From: Butyriboletus loyo | Taxonomy: Eukaryota > Basidiomycota > Agaricomycetes > Boletales > Boletaceae | Assembly (NCBI GenBank): GCA_038093515.1 | Contig: JBBPSI010000082.1 | Location: 38,415-102,414, forward strand | DNA length: 64,000 bases | Direction: 5' to 3' | Shown: in pieces, positions 24,325 to 34,841 of the stretch | Layout of the letters: each line of letters begins with the position of its first letter | Numbering within the stretch: the stretch's first letter is position 1 | Program-made: the position numbers and the translations under genes | Notes under the pieces: model-generated | What the model was told of the DNA's origin: nothing | Database searches by the model: none | The model's input: only the letters and a program-made list of their open reading frames with translations

Positions 24325-25148
24325 GTGGTCACTGTTGCTACAGAAAAATCATGGGCGATAGTCAACGCACACTGGACGCTCAGTCTCTCCCGTAGTTCCT
24401 ACAGAAAGCCCATGGGCGATAGACAACACGCTGAATACACAATAGTCACTCACTGGGTATTGCTTCTACAGAAAATCTGTGAGCAATAGCCAATGCATGC
24501 TGAATGCACGGTGGACACTCACGACGACCCATTGTTCCTACAGAAAACTCGTGAGCAACAGACAACACGCTGAATACACAATGGTCACTCACTCGGTATT
24601 GCTTCTACGGAAAATCCGTGAGCAATAGCCAATGCATGCTGAATGCACGGTGGACACTCACGACGACCCATAGTTCCTACAGAAAACTCGTGAGCAACAG
24701 ACAACACGCTGAATACCCAATGGTCACTCACTCGGTATTGCTTCTACAGAAAATCTGTGAGCAATAGCCAATGCATGCTGAATGCACGGTGGACACTCAC
24801 GACGACCCGTTGTTCCTACAGAAAACTCGTGAGCAACAGACAACACGCTGAATACACAATGGTCACTCACTCGGTAGTGCTTCTACGGAAAATCCGTGAG
24901 CAATAGCCAATGCATGCTGAATGCACGGTGGACACTCACGACGACCCATAGTTCCTACAGAAAACTCGTGAGCAACAGACAACACGCTGAATACCCAATG
25001 GTCACTCACTCGGTATTGCTTCTACAGAAAATCTGTGAGTAATAGCCAATGCATGCTGAATGCACGGTGGACACTCACGACGACCCATTGTTCCTACAGG
25101 AAACTCATGAGCGATGGCAAACACACTGAATATACGATGGACACTCAC
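24325..25148. repeat. hierarchical tandem repeat (70/139/278 bp) of intron plus micro-exon units
   Basis: The phrase GTTCCTA recurs at 24534, 24673, 24812, 24951 and 25090, exactly 139 bp apart, with GTTCCT also at 24395. Each 139-bp unit holds two diverged half-units of 67 and 72 bp (57 plus 12 nt intron and exon, then 55 plus 15), about twelve half-units in all. Neighbouring 139-bp units alternate in variants, giving a 278-bp higher-order period. The first half-unit at the 24325 end is the most diverged. Confidence 0.9.
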
Positions 25149-25327
25149 TGGCGGCGGTTGAAGTTGAGCCCTTCGGGCCCTCTGACTTCGATGTCGATAT
25201 CCACGCCCACGCCAGGCTCATGCTTCACCGCCTTCGTGTCAGGGGCACCATAGACGGAAGGTGAGATGGGCAGCGCAGCTACCACTGCAGCGGTGCTGAG
25301 CCAGAGCATGAGCCTGTTGCGCAACAT
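24380..25327 (-). CDS. predicted secreted repeat peptide encoded by ten micro-exons
   Basis: Twelve exons on the minus strand. Exon 1 (25327-25149) encodes an N-terminal signal-like segment (hydrophobic core LMLWLSTAAVVAALP, then small residues) and a linker ending LNFNRR. Then come micro-exons 25093-25079, 25021-25010, 24954-24940, 24882-24871, 24815-24801, 24743-24732, 24676-24662, 24604-24593, 24537-24523 and 24465-24454 (alternately 15 and 12 nt), and a last exon 24398-24380 ending in TGA. All eleven introns are 55 or 57 nt, start GTGAGTG, carry a CTCAC or CTCAT branch-site-like motif and end in TAG; all are phase 2. Every exon joins in frame to give 110 residues. Residues 61-105 are five nonapeptides of the form NNGSSSNTE or NYGSSSNTE (one STTE and one SNTQ variant), then NYGRD. 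The NN units contain N-G-S glycosylation sequons. Role unknown; a secreted effector-like or wall peptide is a guess. The model is unconfirmed by transcripts, but the regularity is hard to explain otherwise. Confidence 0.75.
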
Positions 25328-25353
25328 GATGTTCACGGGCGGAGATGAGTTAT

Positions 25354-25739
25354 GAGTCGATTTTAAATACGTGCGTCAAGGAAAGGGGCGGGACTGTTTT
25401 CCTAACTCACTTCGCCAGCATGCTCAAACACTTCAGTGTTTGAAGAGGGCAGACAGCTGCCACCACATGTCACAGTCAATGACGAGTCTATGGAAGATGC
25501 GGTGACGTCCGCTGTTTACACGGGCGGAGATAAAAGTTATGTTAGTTTTGCAAGAAGTTCGCTCAGGTAGGTGATGATGGATTTTCAGCGTCGAAGAGTC
25601 GATTTTAAATATATGCGTCAAGGGAATGACCTGGACTGTTTTCCTGACTCAGTTCACCAGCACCATCAAACACAGTGTTTGACGAGCCGAGGGTAGATAG
25701 CTGCTACCACACGCCATGGTCGATGGCGAGTCCATGGAA
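25354..25739. repeat. direct duplication of the micro-exon gene promoter
   Basis: About 144 bp at 25354-25497 recurs at 25596-25739, beginning AGTCGATTTTAAATA and running through ACTGTTTTCCT, CAGTGTTTGA and GAGTC.ATGGA. The two copies are 242 bp apart and moderately diverged. A further shared block, CACGGGCGGAGAT, lies at 25335-25347 and 25517-25529, so the duplication reaches the start of the gene. The outer copy may be the remains of a second gene 5' end. Confidence 0.7.
25361..25369 (-). promoter_or_regulatory. TATA-like box of the micro-exon gene
   Basis: TATTTAAAA on the minus strand, about 34 nt upstream of the ATG at 25327, which implies a very short leader. The same box recurs in the duplicated copy near 25603-25611. 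Confidence 0.45.
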
Positions 25740-26329
25740 AATTCACAAGTATTACTCTACACTGCGAAGTGGTGCCGTTTCTTGCTGAGCAGTTTCCGCG
25801 GAATGAAGCACGTTATAACGGGTCCGAGACATCTGAGGTAGGCTGATCCAACTTTAGACGTCGGACACGGAGCCATATTTGATGTTCCGTCTTACTTACA
25901 GCTAAATTCAAAACATTAGACCGGTTTCTGCTGTGTTCGCCTTGATCCTTGGTTTATGCTGGTTTATGCTGGTTTACGAGTACAAATAGAGTTTAGCCAA
26001 ATCGGGATTGTACCGCTGCCAATCATGCGTGCGCGTGAGTCTTGTGATGGCGCAAGTTCAGCGCCAGCGTTCAACGTTCAACTTTCAACTGCAATGCCAT
26101 ACGGAAATTGTTGTCACATACCGCCAGCAGCGAAAGAGCAGAGTGTCACAAGAGCTTAGTCAAACGTTGGGATTGTTGATCTCAGTAGTGACACGATTTT
26201 CTGGAGTCTGCACTGATCACCAAACCACTCGCTGTCTGCCAGAGCAGGCCCCCATACATTGACTAGTGGGCCTGCGGGCTTGAAACAAACGTCTGTAATG
26301 CGATAACCATGCGGATGAGAATGGAGAGC
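25740..26329. other. intergenic region without recognised content
   Basis: About 590 bases. A short direct repeat GCTGGTTTATGCTGGTTTA occurs at 25958-25976. I see no gene. Confidence 0.45.
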
Positions 26330-27430
26330 ACGGATAGCTTTCTCTACGTCCGCGTGCGCAATGAAACTGGGGACTCTATCCTCCACGTCGCATTCGATTG
26401 TCATCTCTCCAGTTGAAGAGTATGCTTTGGAGGTCACAAAGCCTAGGCTATCGATCAGCCACGGCTGTGATGCTTTTCGAGGCCAATCCCGATAGCATGA
26501 GTAACTCCCCTCCACATTGCTGACATGATGTTGTTGAGCGAGGGTATGTCTCTGTTGCGCGATATCTCATTTCTATTGATACTCCTCTCCCCCCCGAGTC
26601 ATTGCTCATCTCACCGAAAGCACGGCCGGGGGCATCTAGGACTCGGAGAGGACTCCAATGCTCCACCTCCTGGTAGAGAACGGAGCCAATGCCCAGCTAC
26701 GCTGTAGTAATAGAGACACGGTCCTCCACATCGCATTTCCATCTCTCTCTGAAGCTGATGCATGATGCCTTGGCAGCTACGAATCTCTTGGTTGATCGCG
26801 GTCACGGTGTTCTCAAAGCTGATTCCCGTGGCAACACACCTCAGGTTGTCCATATCGCCATCAAAGGAGGGCATGGTTCTGCTGCCGAATATCGATATCT
26901 TCTTTCGCTTAGTGCACGCATCCATCCTGACCTGCTCGTCACGTTTCGGAGGTAGCCGTGGATCAGGGAGAAAGGTACCGACGCTCCACCTCCTGGTGGT
27001 CATGCGTACTATAGTGAGGTTGGTTGCTCTGTGCTCCATCTTGCGTTGCTCTCAGTGAATCCAGATAACATCCTGGATTGAAGCTGCGAAACTCTTAGTC
27101 AGTCATCTCATGGGTTGTGGTGTTCTCGAGGTCACTCTTCATAGCTTCATGGATGATGGCAGAACACTACACCACCTCGCCAGTCGGCGCCGAACGAGGT
27201 TGAATATGTCTCTGTCGTCCAATATCTCCTTTCCCATGGCGCGCCCGTTCCTTCCGACCTTGCTTGTTGCCACATTGAAATCGTGGTATGTACGAAAAAA
27301 GAGTACCGATGATTTCCGAGTCATGGTCTCAGGCTAGTCGTGAACGATGCACTCGCACGCACTGAATTGAAATGGGAGACTCTATTCTCCACTTTTGCAT
27401 TAATGTTGTTCATATTGCCAGTGGTTCTCT
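26330..27430 (+). pseudogene. decayed ankyrin-repeat gene
   Basis: Short ankyrin-like pieces occur on the plus strand in different frames: GDSILHVAFDCH near 26371-26406, TPMLHLLVENGANAQL followed by RDTVLHIAF near 26653-26736, GNTPQVVHIAIKGGHG near 26832-26880, VLHLAL near 27030-27050, GRTLHHLA near 27157-27182 and GDSILH near 27373-27390. These match the ankyrin core TPLHxAxxxG. Stops and frameshifts separate them and no exon chain restores one frame. The host gene would have been a repeat-rich ankyrin protein. Confidence 0.6.
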
Positions 27431-29003
27431 TTCGAGGACGATGCCTTAGAGGTCGCCAAGTTAGTATAGTCGACACACGGCCGCCGCTGGAGATGCTCCC
27501 GCCGGAGTCCGAGTGTCGAAGTCAATTCTCGTGGAAAGAGTCAAGACACCCCCTCTCACTGGCAGAATCCAGATTGCAATAGAAAACGAAAATGAGAATG
27601 GATACGTCCCAGGCCCTTGTGGAATACCTTTCATTCGACTGGCGCGCCTCCAAGTATCTCGGTCCTTGGTCCTTGCGACGCCTTGCCCGTTGCATCGGAC
27701 TCGGAGGGGGAAATACGGATGCCAGTGATCAAATACCTCGTCGATCATTGATTCACGGAGCCAGTGTTTTACATGGATAAAGCTACCTGTTGTCACGCGG
27801 TAGTAGGTATCGACGATGAAATTGAACGGAATCCTATCCTATCTCTTTCTCAAGTTCACCTTGTCTCCGAGTGCCAAGTAACTCGTCGTGGAAAGAAGTC
27901 TGTGGTGTGGGCGGGGGGAGGAATTGAATGCAAGTAGGCCTAGGGAGATAACGTCGCCGAACGAGGCAACAGGGGCCGCTGAAGAGTGGGCCGATTCTCT
28001 TTCACAGCAAACTCTTGCTCGCGCGTTTTAGCCCATTCTCTAAGATCTATGGACCACCCGTGCCGATGTCGTTCTATCAGATCTCCAGTCCGGCCCAGGT
28101 GACCGCGTTCAAAATTCCATAGGGATGTCCACTGGAGTCTGGCACCCGTGGGCTGCGCTGCGGTGCTTTCGATACCACCTTCGAGTTAACACCTTGTCAT
28201 CAAAGTATGCTCAGATTTTGTCGATGCTAGCGAAAATAGGCTGGTGGCTGGTGTAAGTCAAGTGTACGTACGTGCGACGTCCACCTGTCCGAGTAGCGAA
28301 CGCAAAAACGTGGAGGTTGTCCCATTGAATGTGAGTGTGACGCGATTCGGGTTCGGGTGGTGCAATCATTCGTCTCCCAGCTTGTGGAAAAATATGCTTC
28401 TGGAGCGATAGCACACCCTGTATGGGGAGGGTCATGGAATGCACGCTTTTTTTAAGGAACGGGGTAGCGCGAGTGGGTTTGATGTGGATTGTAAACCCGT
28501 CAGGAAGCGAGTTCTGCAGTCAAGACATGACGAGCACTCACACATCTCAGGATAGAGCGACCCTTGGCAATGGGACAAAATGTCACGGATGTCAACCGCT
28601 TGTCTGGTCTTTGCAACGAGGTCACTTGGTTTAAATCTGAGTGAGAATAAGCACGAGGCGTCAACTGAGACCCATATGGAGAATAAGGAAACGTGTTCAT
28701 GAAACAGCTCCACGCAGCACGAGTGAACCGAAACCATCTTTTTTTCCCCATTCTTCGAAGCTCCGCGACAGTGTACCATCGCTGAGGATGTCGTCGACAA
28801 AGATCGGTGTGTAGCAGTGCCGAACATGGCGATGAATGCTGACGATCTAGCAAGATCCAACAACAGCACTTGACGCCGGTCGCTCTGGTATAGCGTGGGC
28901 AGTCGCAGTCCATGGGCCTGACAGAAAGCGTCTTTTCGGCGGGAGCGACGATGGGATTCACCGATGGCGCCTTGGAGACAATCCAGAGGTCGGAAAGCAA
29001 TCA
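27431..29003. other. region without a supported gene
   Basis: About 1.6 kb. A minus-strand frame at 28500-29000 (166 codons) is the longest, but it has no recognisable domain. It may contain further decayed ankyrin or WD40 sequence. Nothing is supported. Confidence 0.4.
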
Positions 29004-29260
29004 GAAGTGGACTCGAACTTTGCCATCTCTGTGTCAAGAGATCACAAGTGGATAGTGTGTGGGACGTGCGAGCCTGAGGGCGCAAGTGTGTGGGACGCAG
29101 AGGTGCATGCAAAGGCCATCACTGTGGAGGGGGGAAACCAGGTGACTTCAGTCACGTCAGTCGACGTCTCCCCGGATTTGACCAGGTTTGCCACTGGGAC
29201 TGAAAGAGCAGGGGTGAGCATCTGGAGCATAGGGATGGCGAGAATCAGACAAGGCAATCC
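29004..29260 (+). pseudogene. WD40-repeat gene fragment
   Basis: The frame reads FAISVSRDHKWIVCGT, then GASVWDAEVHAKAITVEG, then SVDVSPDLTRFATGTE and GVSIWSIGMARIRQG, which is two successive WD40 blades of a type common in basidiomycete repeat proteins. No further blades follow and the surrounding frames are closed, so this is a remnant of a larger beta-propeller protein. A small internal duplication (ACTTCAGTCACGTCAGTC) makes the segment TSVTSVDV. Confidence 0.65.
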
Positions 29261-30328
29261 TTTCCATCACATTTCCCGCATGGATGTGTTTTGGCTCAGG
29301 TACAGAAGATGGGACCCATTGATCTACCACAGGATTCCTTACAATACACATAGATACCATTCTGAACATCATCACAGTAGACTAACTACTACAATTTCAC
29401 TGGAACATGTTACTCTTAGTGGAGTGCTTCATCCTTTCCTTGCTCATCAATCATTGTAGCCAACTGCAATTGATCTGAATTTGTATCTCGCCTCCGCATC
29501 ATCCATACGACACGACCATAACTCCAAGTCCTCCCACAACTAACATCGGCGCGTTGCGGAGTCCGTGCAATGGTCCAGGTCACTCTGCCTTACAGTTACA
29601 GTACCGCCCACCCAAGGACTCGGAGTCCCCCACGCAGAGCCTGTCGTCGTTTCCTTCCTTTGTTGCGTAGCCATAATGGAATGTCCGAAGAGCCGTTGGG
29701 ACTGGGACTCGTTTGACTCGATAGAGAGCTCGTACGCAGGTACGTTTTCAGTTCACTCCGCATGTGGGGTTAGTCCTACTATATATACGACACAGCCCGG
29801 GGGGGGAGGGGGCGTATATGCGCGCCATCCTTTTCTCCTTCGATCTGCTTCCAAGTTTTGAGATTCGGCGAGTCCGCCGTTCCCTTTCAACTGCACTCGA
29901 AAACGTGACACGTTTTGCATCACGAATGGCACGAGCGGTCACTGAAGCGACCGAACGTTCCATATTCGTGTTCGCATGGATTCCTGGCACCTGCATATTG
30001 AAACGTCTTGGAGCTCGAGGCCAGACAGATGGGATATTGAATATTGGATGCCCGTACCACGCCTTCTCTCAAACAAAATTCTTCATGCCTCTGATTGAGA
30101 TTTGTGGGGTGGACAATATGGATGCATCAGGCATGCTTAGTTCATTCCCCCAAATCCATGTTTCATCGTATCAGCCACGCACGAACGTCATTTCGAATAA
30201 CACATTTTTAACATCGCATCGTTGCAAGTTTATCACCCAAAGAACCTTGATCGATACTCGCGAAAAGCATTCGTCGGTATCATCGTAAAACGCGACCACC
30301 CTCCTCATCTTCGGTCAACATCGTCACA
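29261..30328. other. intergenic region downstream of the MFS gene
   Basis: About 1.07 kb. The plus frame 29764-30288 (174 codons) has no domain or exon support. A run of Gs lies at 29800-29812. The 3' untranslated region of the minus-strand transporter must lie near 30328. Confidence 0.45.
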
Positions 30329-32505
30329 TCATGGGATGTACCTAAACCCAGGCGCCTATGTACGGATCGCAATCTCAGCATCCGACGCCAACGTCTTTTG
30401 TGGTTCCGGTTAACGCTCACCTTGTCAGCCAACTCGCTCGTGTCCACAGGCGCATCCGGATCAGGACGTCCATGCAACGCCTCTCGTCTCGCGCTGTCCC
30501 GCTTGTACGACGTGTAGAGGACCACGGCAAGTACGCCACCGAGCGCATTGAGCGCGCACGTCGTCGCGAACCCAGTGCTATGAAAACCAAAACCCGACAC
30601 CCGTTAAATAAACGACGACGACCTCCAACAAAAAAAGAAAAACGCGGGGGGAGACGAACACGTACATGTACCGAGGACCATCGGTGGTCGGGTAAAGATG
30701 GGCACCCAAGATCGATCCACCCTGGCCGATAGACATGAACATGGGTATGCCCGTTGCCCGTTTGGATTCCGAACCGAGGTTATGCGCGAACCACGCGATG
30801 ACGATACCGATGGCCGTGTATGTCCCGCTGGTGATGCAAAACACGGCAAAGTACCGCGCGTGCGGGTCGGTCGGCACGACCAATACGATCAGATACCCGA
30901 TCGCAGCGAGGAAGCATGAACTGGCGATGACGAGACCGCGGGTTTGGAAACGATCAGTGAAGTAAGCAGCACCGCAAAGAACGATGGCGGCGACCGCGTA
31001 TGGAGGGACGGTAAGGAGTTGGGCGAGCGCATTGGCTATACAGCGATCAATGTTTTACAGTAGAAAGAAAGAGCAAGACTCACTATATCCAAACGTCGTA
31101 ATGATCGTGGGAAGGAAAGCAGAAATACTTGCCAAGGCACAGTTGAGACCAAAGTAGATCACTCCACCGGTGTAGATACGCCAGTCGGTGAGTGCTGCGA
31201 AAATGTGCGCTACAGCCCGGGATCAGATATCATCATCAAAGCGGTAACAAACGACAACGACTAAATGGCAAGAAGGCAATTGCTCACCTTTGTTCACGAC
31301 TGCCCCGATATCAGCTTTGGTTCCCCTTGATCCACGTTCCAAGGCGATCTCCCGCTCTCTCCTTGTGAAGAATTTCGTCGACTCTGGTCGGTTGGGAAGG
31401 ACGAACAATGTGATGACTCCGAGCAAGATTGCAGGAATACCCTACGCGATCGACAGAAAGATGCGTCAGCTCGTACTCATCTTTCCTGGCAGTGTGTATG
31501 TGTATGTGATACCTCGACCAAGAATAGAAGCCTCCAATCTGACTCGCCACCACTCCCACCAGCAGTCTGCAGGGGGGGACCAAAGTTGATGTGTTGGATG
31601 CCGAACGCGATCAGTCCTCCAAAGGCACCCGCGACGGCTGCAAAGCCGAACCAGTATCCCATACGAAGACCAAGCTCGGATCTCGTGTAAAAGAACGCTG
31701 GTTTTCGTGGGCAAGTAATGAGTGGAGGTCACCGGGCGGGCCCAAAGAAAAAAAAAGACAGCCGAAGAGACACCAAAGAATTCGACACATACAGAAGTAA
31801 AGAGGGATGACTGGACCGAATCCAGCTTCAAAGACCCCAAGACCGAGCCGGCCGCAAATCAGTCCTCCAAAATTGAATGCGGACGCCTATAAACCGACAA
31901 TACCGATACCAGACATCAGAAGAGAGTCTTGAGCGAAAATGGTTCGTGGTAGAAACCAATACTCACCGACAAAGTAGAACAGATCCCCCATCCGATGGCA
32001 GTTGCTGCCATCCAATAGGACGGGGGGAAAAGCTTGGAAGTGACCGCTGCAGGAACTTGGCAAAGGATCTGATTGTATGGGATGGGATGGAATGACATCA
32101 CAAGTCAGTATTCACACCAAGACGGGGCACAAGCCCTTGCAACAAAAAAAGAAAAAGAAAAAAAGGGACACGAGTGAACTGACGTATGCAAAGTAAAATG
32201 CCGAATTGACCCAGTTGTACAGAACGCCTGTGGGATCACCGTGAAGAGTTTCCTGAGGGAGTCCTTGTAGGCGAGCATTCCCCAAGTTGCTTCTGTCCAG
32301 ATCTATATTGGCGCGGCTGATTAGCGAGAGCTGTACGGGAAAAGCGAATGAACTTACAAGCACAAAGGTAGAGAAGACACGTGATGGGTAAGATGTGCAG
32401 GTCGATCTTCCTGACGAGGCGCCTCTCCTCCTCAGGCGTAGCTAAGGCAGGAGCGGGGGACCCAGAGGTAGATCGTTTCTCGACAGACCGTTTTTCTTCA
32501 TCCAT
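30329..32505 (-). CDS. MFS transporter, anion:cation symporter (Dal5/Tna1-like) family
   Basis: Ten exons on the minus strand: 32505-32358, 32302-32184, 32068-31967, 31886-31793, 31697-31513, 31441-31288, 31209-31084, 31035-30666, 30577-30421 and 30355-30329. They join in frame to 493 residues. Landmarks of the family are present: VRKIDLHILPITCLLYL, AYLDRSNLGNARLQG, the loop GRLGLGVFEAGFGPVIPLYF, FFYTRSELGLRMGYWFG, the second-half NPGxE-like region, and a C-terminal tail ending APGFRYIP. Twelve membrane spans are expected, in the plasma membrane. Relatives carry nicotinate, allantoate, pantothenate or other organic anions; the substrate cannot be read from sequence. The short last exon (27 nt) is easily missed, but it restores the usual family C-terminus. 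The gene appears intact. Confidence 0.92.
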
Positions 32506-33253
32506 GGTATCTGGGGAGCGTCAAAAACGTACATGTGGGAATTTGACGATGAGAGCGTAATAAGCCGGCGGGGCACGGACTCTGTTGTCTAAATTTAAGT
32601 ATCTCCTGCAGGTCGACGGGAGTCTAAGGCCGATGGGCCAGCAAGTAGGTCACCAGGGAAGACGACACCTCGACTCGTGAGCGAAACCGTCGACACCCTC
32701 ACCTGCGACTTCGCAACCCCGAGTCTGGTGCGTTTGTAGTCCCTTTTTTTATTAGTGGCCCAAGGCCCTAAGCACCATCGAGCTCCGGGTTGCCGCAACA
32801 TGATCGTCGTGATCATCTGATGCACGTGGCGCTACACGCTGTGCTGTAACGAATGACCATATATATGGTAGTGAAACCATAGCTACAACGCTACTACTAG
32901 GAGGGACCATACATAACACATTGGCTTCTCGTGTGACTCTGACAGCAGCTCATTCGAGGGCTCAGCGTCGCAACATGTATCGACATGTAGGGCACACCAG
33001 AGAGTCAGTTGGGATCGAATCTCGGCATCTCCCGTTCCGATCGTCGCATGTGTTCATGACAATCCCCTGCAGACTGCAATATCAGGAATTGATCTGCATC
33101 TAAATCGTTGTGTACTATAACTGGACGTCAGCCAAAAAACATTTACAACACCGGGCCCAAGAAACCAAGAAACCAAGAACCGAAACTCCCAGTCTGGGCA
33201 TGAACGTCCGATACCGCTGAGACGACGATTCCTAGTCCTTCAACCATCATTAA
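32506..33253. other. intergenic region between tandem minus-strand genes
   Basis: About 750 bases holding the transporter promoter and the 3' end of the F-box gene. A repeated AAACCAAGAA motif occurs near 33160-33180. No gene or tRNA was recognised. Confidence 0.5.
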
Positions 33254-34841
33254 TTACACTCCTGACTCTGACGAGTCGGACGACGAGCTATCGAACTCCT
33301 CCAAGTGAGTCTCAACTTGTTGCCACGCCCATTCATATTCAATGATCTGTTGGACGTCTGTTCCTGGCGGCCTCAGAAACTTCGCGTCCACTGCTGTCAC
33401 GGACGGAAGGTATTTAAACAGAAAGTCTGCCACCGGACGAGCCTCGTCGATGGGTGATTCTGGCACGATGAGGCATGCGAAGGCTGTCTCGCGAGCCTGA
33501 ACCCCTTCGACCACTGGGACTTGCCTGGCATCGAGAGGTAGACTGACCGTGTGCAGTCCTGGGCAAGAATTGACGAGCGACAGCAGGCCTAGAAGGGTTG
33601 CATACTTGGTCGAGGACGGAGGATATCCCCCACGGCCGCAATAGAAATTGAACACCTGAAGTAAAGGCCAGCTGCGAGCCAAATTCGCCAGTTCGTCATC
33701 GTCCAAAGAGATCTGTTCGCTCCATTCAATCGTGAGCACACGAAGAGACCTGAGGACCATCAGGGGCTCAAGTGTCTCATATGAGAGACGATAGCGCGCG
33801 GCTTCACTTGTCATCTGGTCTGCTGGAATGGGATGGGAAATATCCCCAGATGATAGAGTGATGCTCCGGAGGGGGTTTGGGCGGGATCGGGATGTAAGCA
33901 AATTAAAAAAGTTAACGACGACCTCCGATGTCTGTCGGCCTTGGTAGTACAGACAAAAGGTATGGAATATTTGGTCGCGAGGTCGGAGGAGGTTGGTAAC
34001 AAGATCAAGATCCGATGTGATGAACTCCAGTTCCTCGACGCTGCAAAATAGCGGGTCGGTGGGCAGGAAAGAGTCTGCTCGTAGTCTTGATATTTCGGAA
34101 AGATCGACCGACAGCACCTTGAGTGTTGGCAACGTGCACAAATACGTCAAAGCAATTCTGTCGATGGGATCATGAAGAACGACTTTCTCAAGGGTCTCTT
34201 GACTACAGATTGCCCGCGAAAGCGCTTCAGTGGTCGTCCTAGACTGTGGCGGGGCTGAAAAGCGGAATTCGACAGATTTCAAATTCCGACACAAGAGAGG
34301 GAAGTTATCGAAGAAGGACAACAGCGTCTCCTCATCTGCTTCGGCCAAGGTGGCCTCGAGGGAAATGAGTGTGGGGCTGAGCAACCGCTGGATGAAGATA
34401 ATAGGAATATGAGGAGTAGGGACGTGAGGACTCCACTTGAGAACCATCAAGTTGGGTAAGAGACAAAAAGGTCGCATGCTGGTGCATTGCAAAAAGCGCA
34501 CAGAAGCGTTCCCGTAAACGGTGAGTTCCCAGATGCGGTACGAGTATTTTTCAATGACAGCGAATTGGGAGGAGGTTGGAGGGACCTGTGGCGGTCAATA
34601 TCAGTCAAGATATCAAGACAGGTGATCACGGAATTACCACTTCATCCACACTCGTACTCGTGTAGCACCGGATCAGGGGTTCGAGTGAATACAGCTTCCT
34701 CCATAGACGATCGAGTGAAGGTTCTGAGAACGCACGACATGTTTGAGCCAAAGCAAACAGTGCTCGCCGTCCGCCGATTGTAGGACGAAAGCAGTCTAGG
34801 ATATTATAAAATAACTCTGGAATCGTCAGAGGGTTGCACAT
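33254..34841 (-). CDS. F-box/LRR-like protein
   Basis: Two exons on the minus strand, 34841-34638 and 34585-33254, with a 52-nt intron, give 511 residues. The N-terminus reads MCNPLTIPELFYNILD and then FALAQTCRAFSEPSLDRLWRKL, the F-box pattern usual in mushroom genomes. The rest is a leucine-rich series of degenerate repeats (LKVLSVDLSEIS, SLRVLTIEWSEQISLDDDEL, LLGLLSLVNSCPGLHTVSLP), followed by an acidic Ser/Asp tail. The protein would be a substrate adaptor of an SCF ubiquitin ligase; the target is unknown. The upstream frame is open to 34955, but the ATG at 34841 starts the F-box itself and fits relatives best. It is divergent from the GPI16 gene. Confidence 0.85.

Noticed and set aside
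24325..25148. CRISPR-like array because of regular spacing
   Set aside because: The units are almost wholly repeated with no unique spacers, the genome is eukaryotic, and each unit has splice-site structure. It is an intron and micro-exon array.
25145..25336. A complete 63-codon gene ending in NFNRRQ
   Set aside because: The first codon is GTG, not ATG, and the stop overlaps a GTGAGT donor homologous to the donors of all following units. It is better read as exon 1 of a longer gene, though use of this stop cannot be excluded without RNA.
28500..29000. Minus-strand ORF of 166 codons
   Set aside because: No domain, no splice partners and Cys/Arg-rich composition typical of chance frames. The only recognisable sequence nearby is the plus-strand WD40 fragment.
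31566..31574. Frameshift at a run of C/G in the transporter
   Set aside because: The spliced model stays in frame across it (FGPPLQTAGG), so no error is needed.
33000..33060. Possible tRNA because of GGGATCGAATCTC
   Set aside because: The T-loop lacks the GTTC core and no acceptor stem pairs around it.
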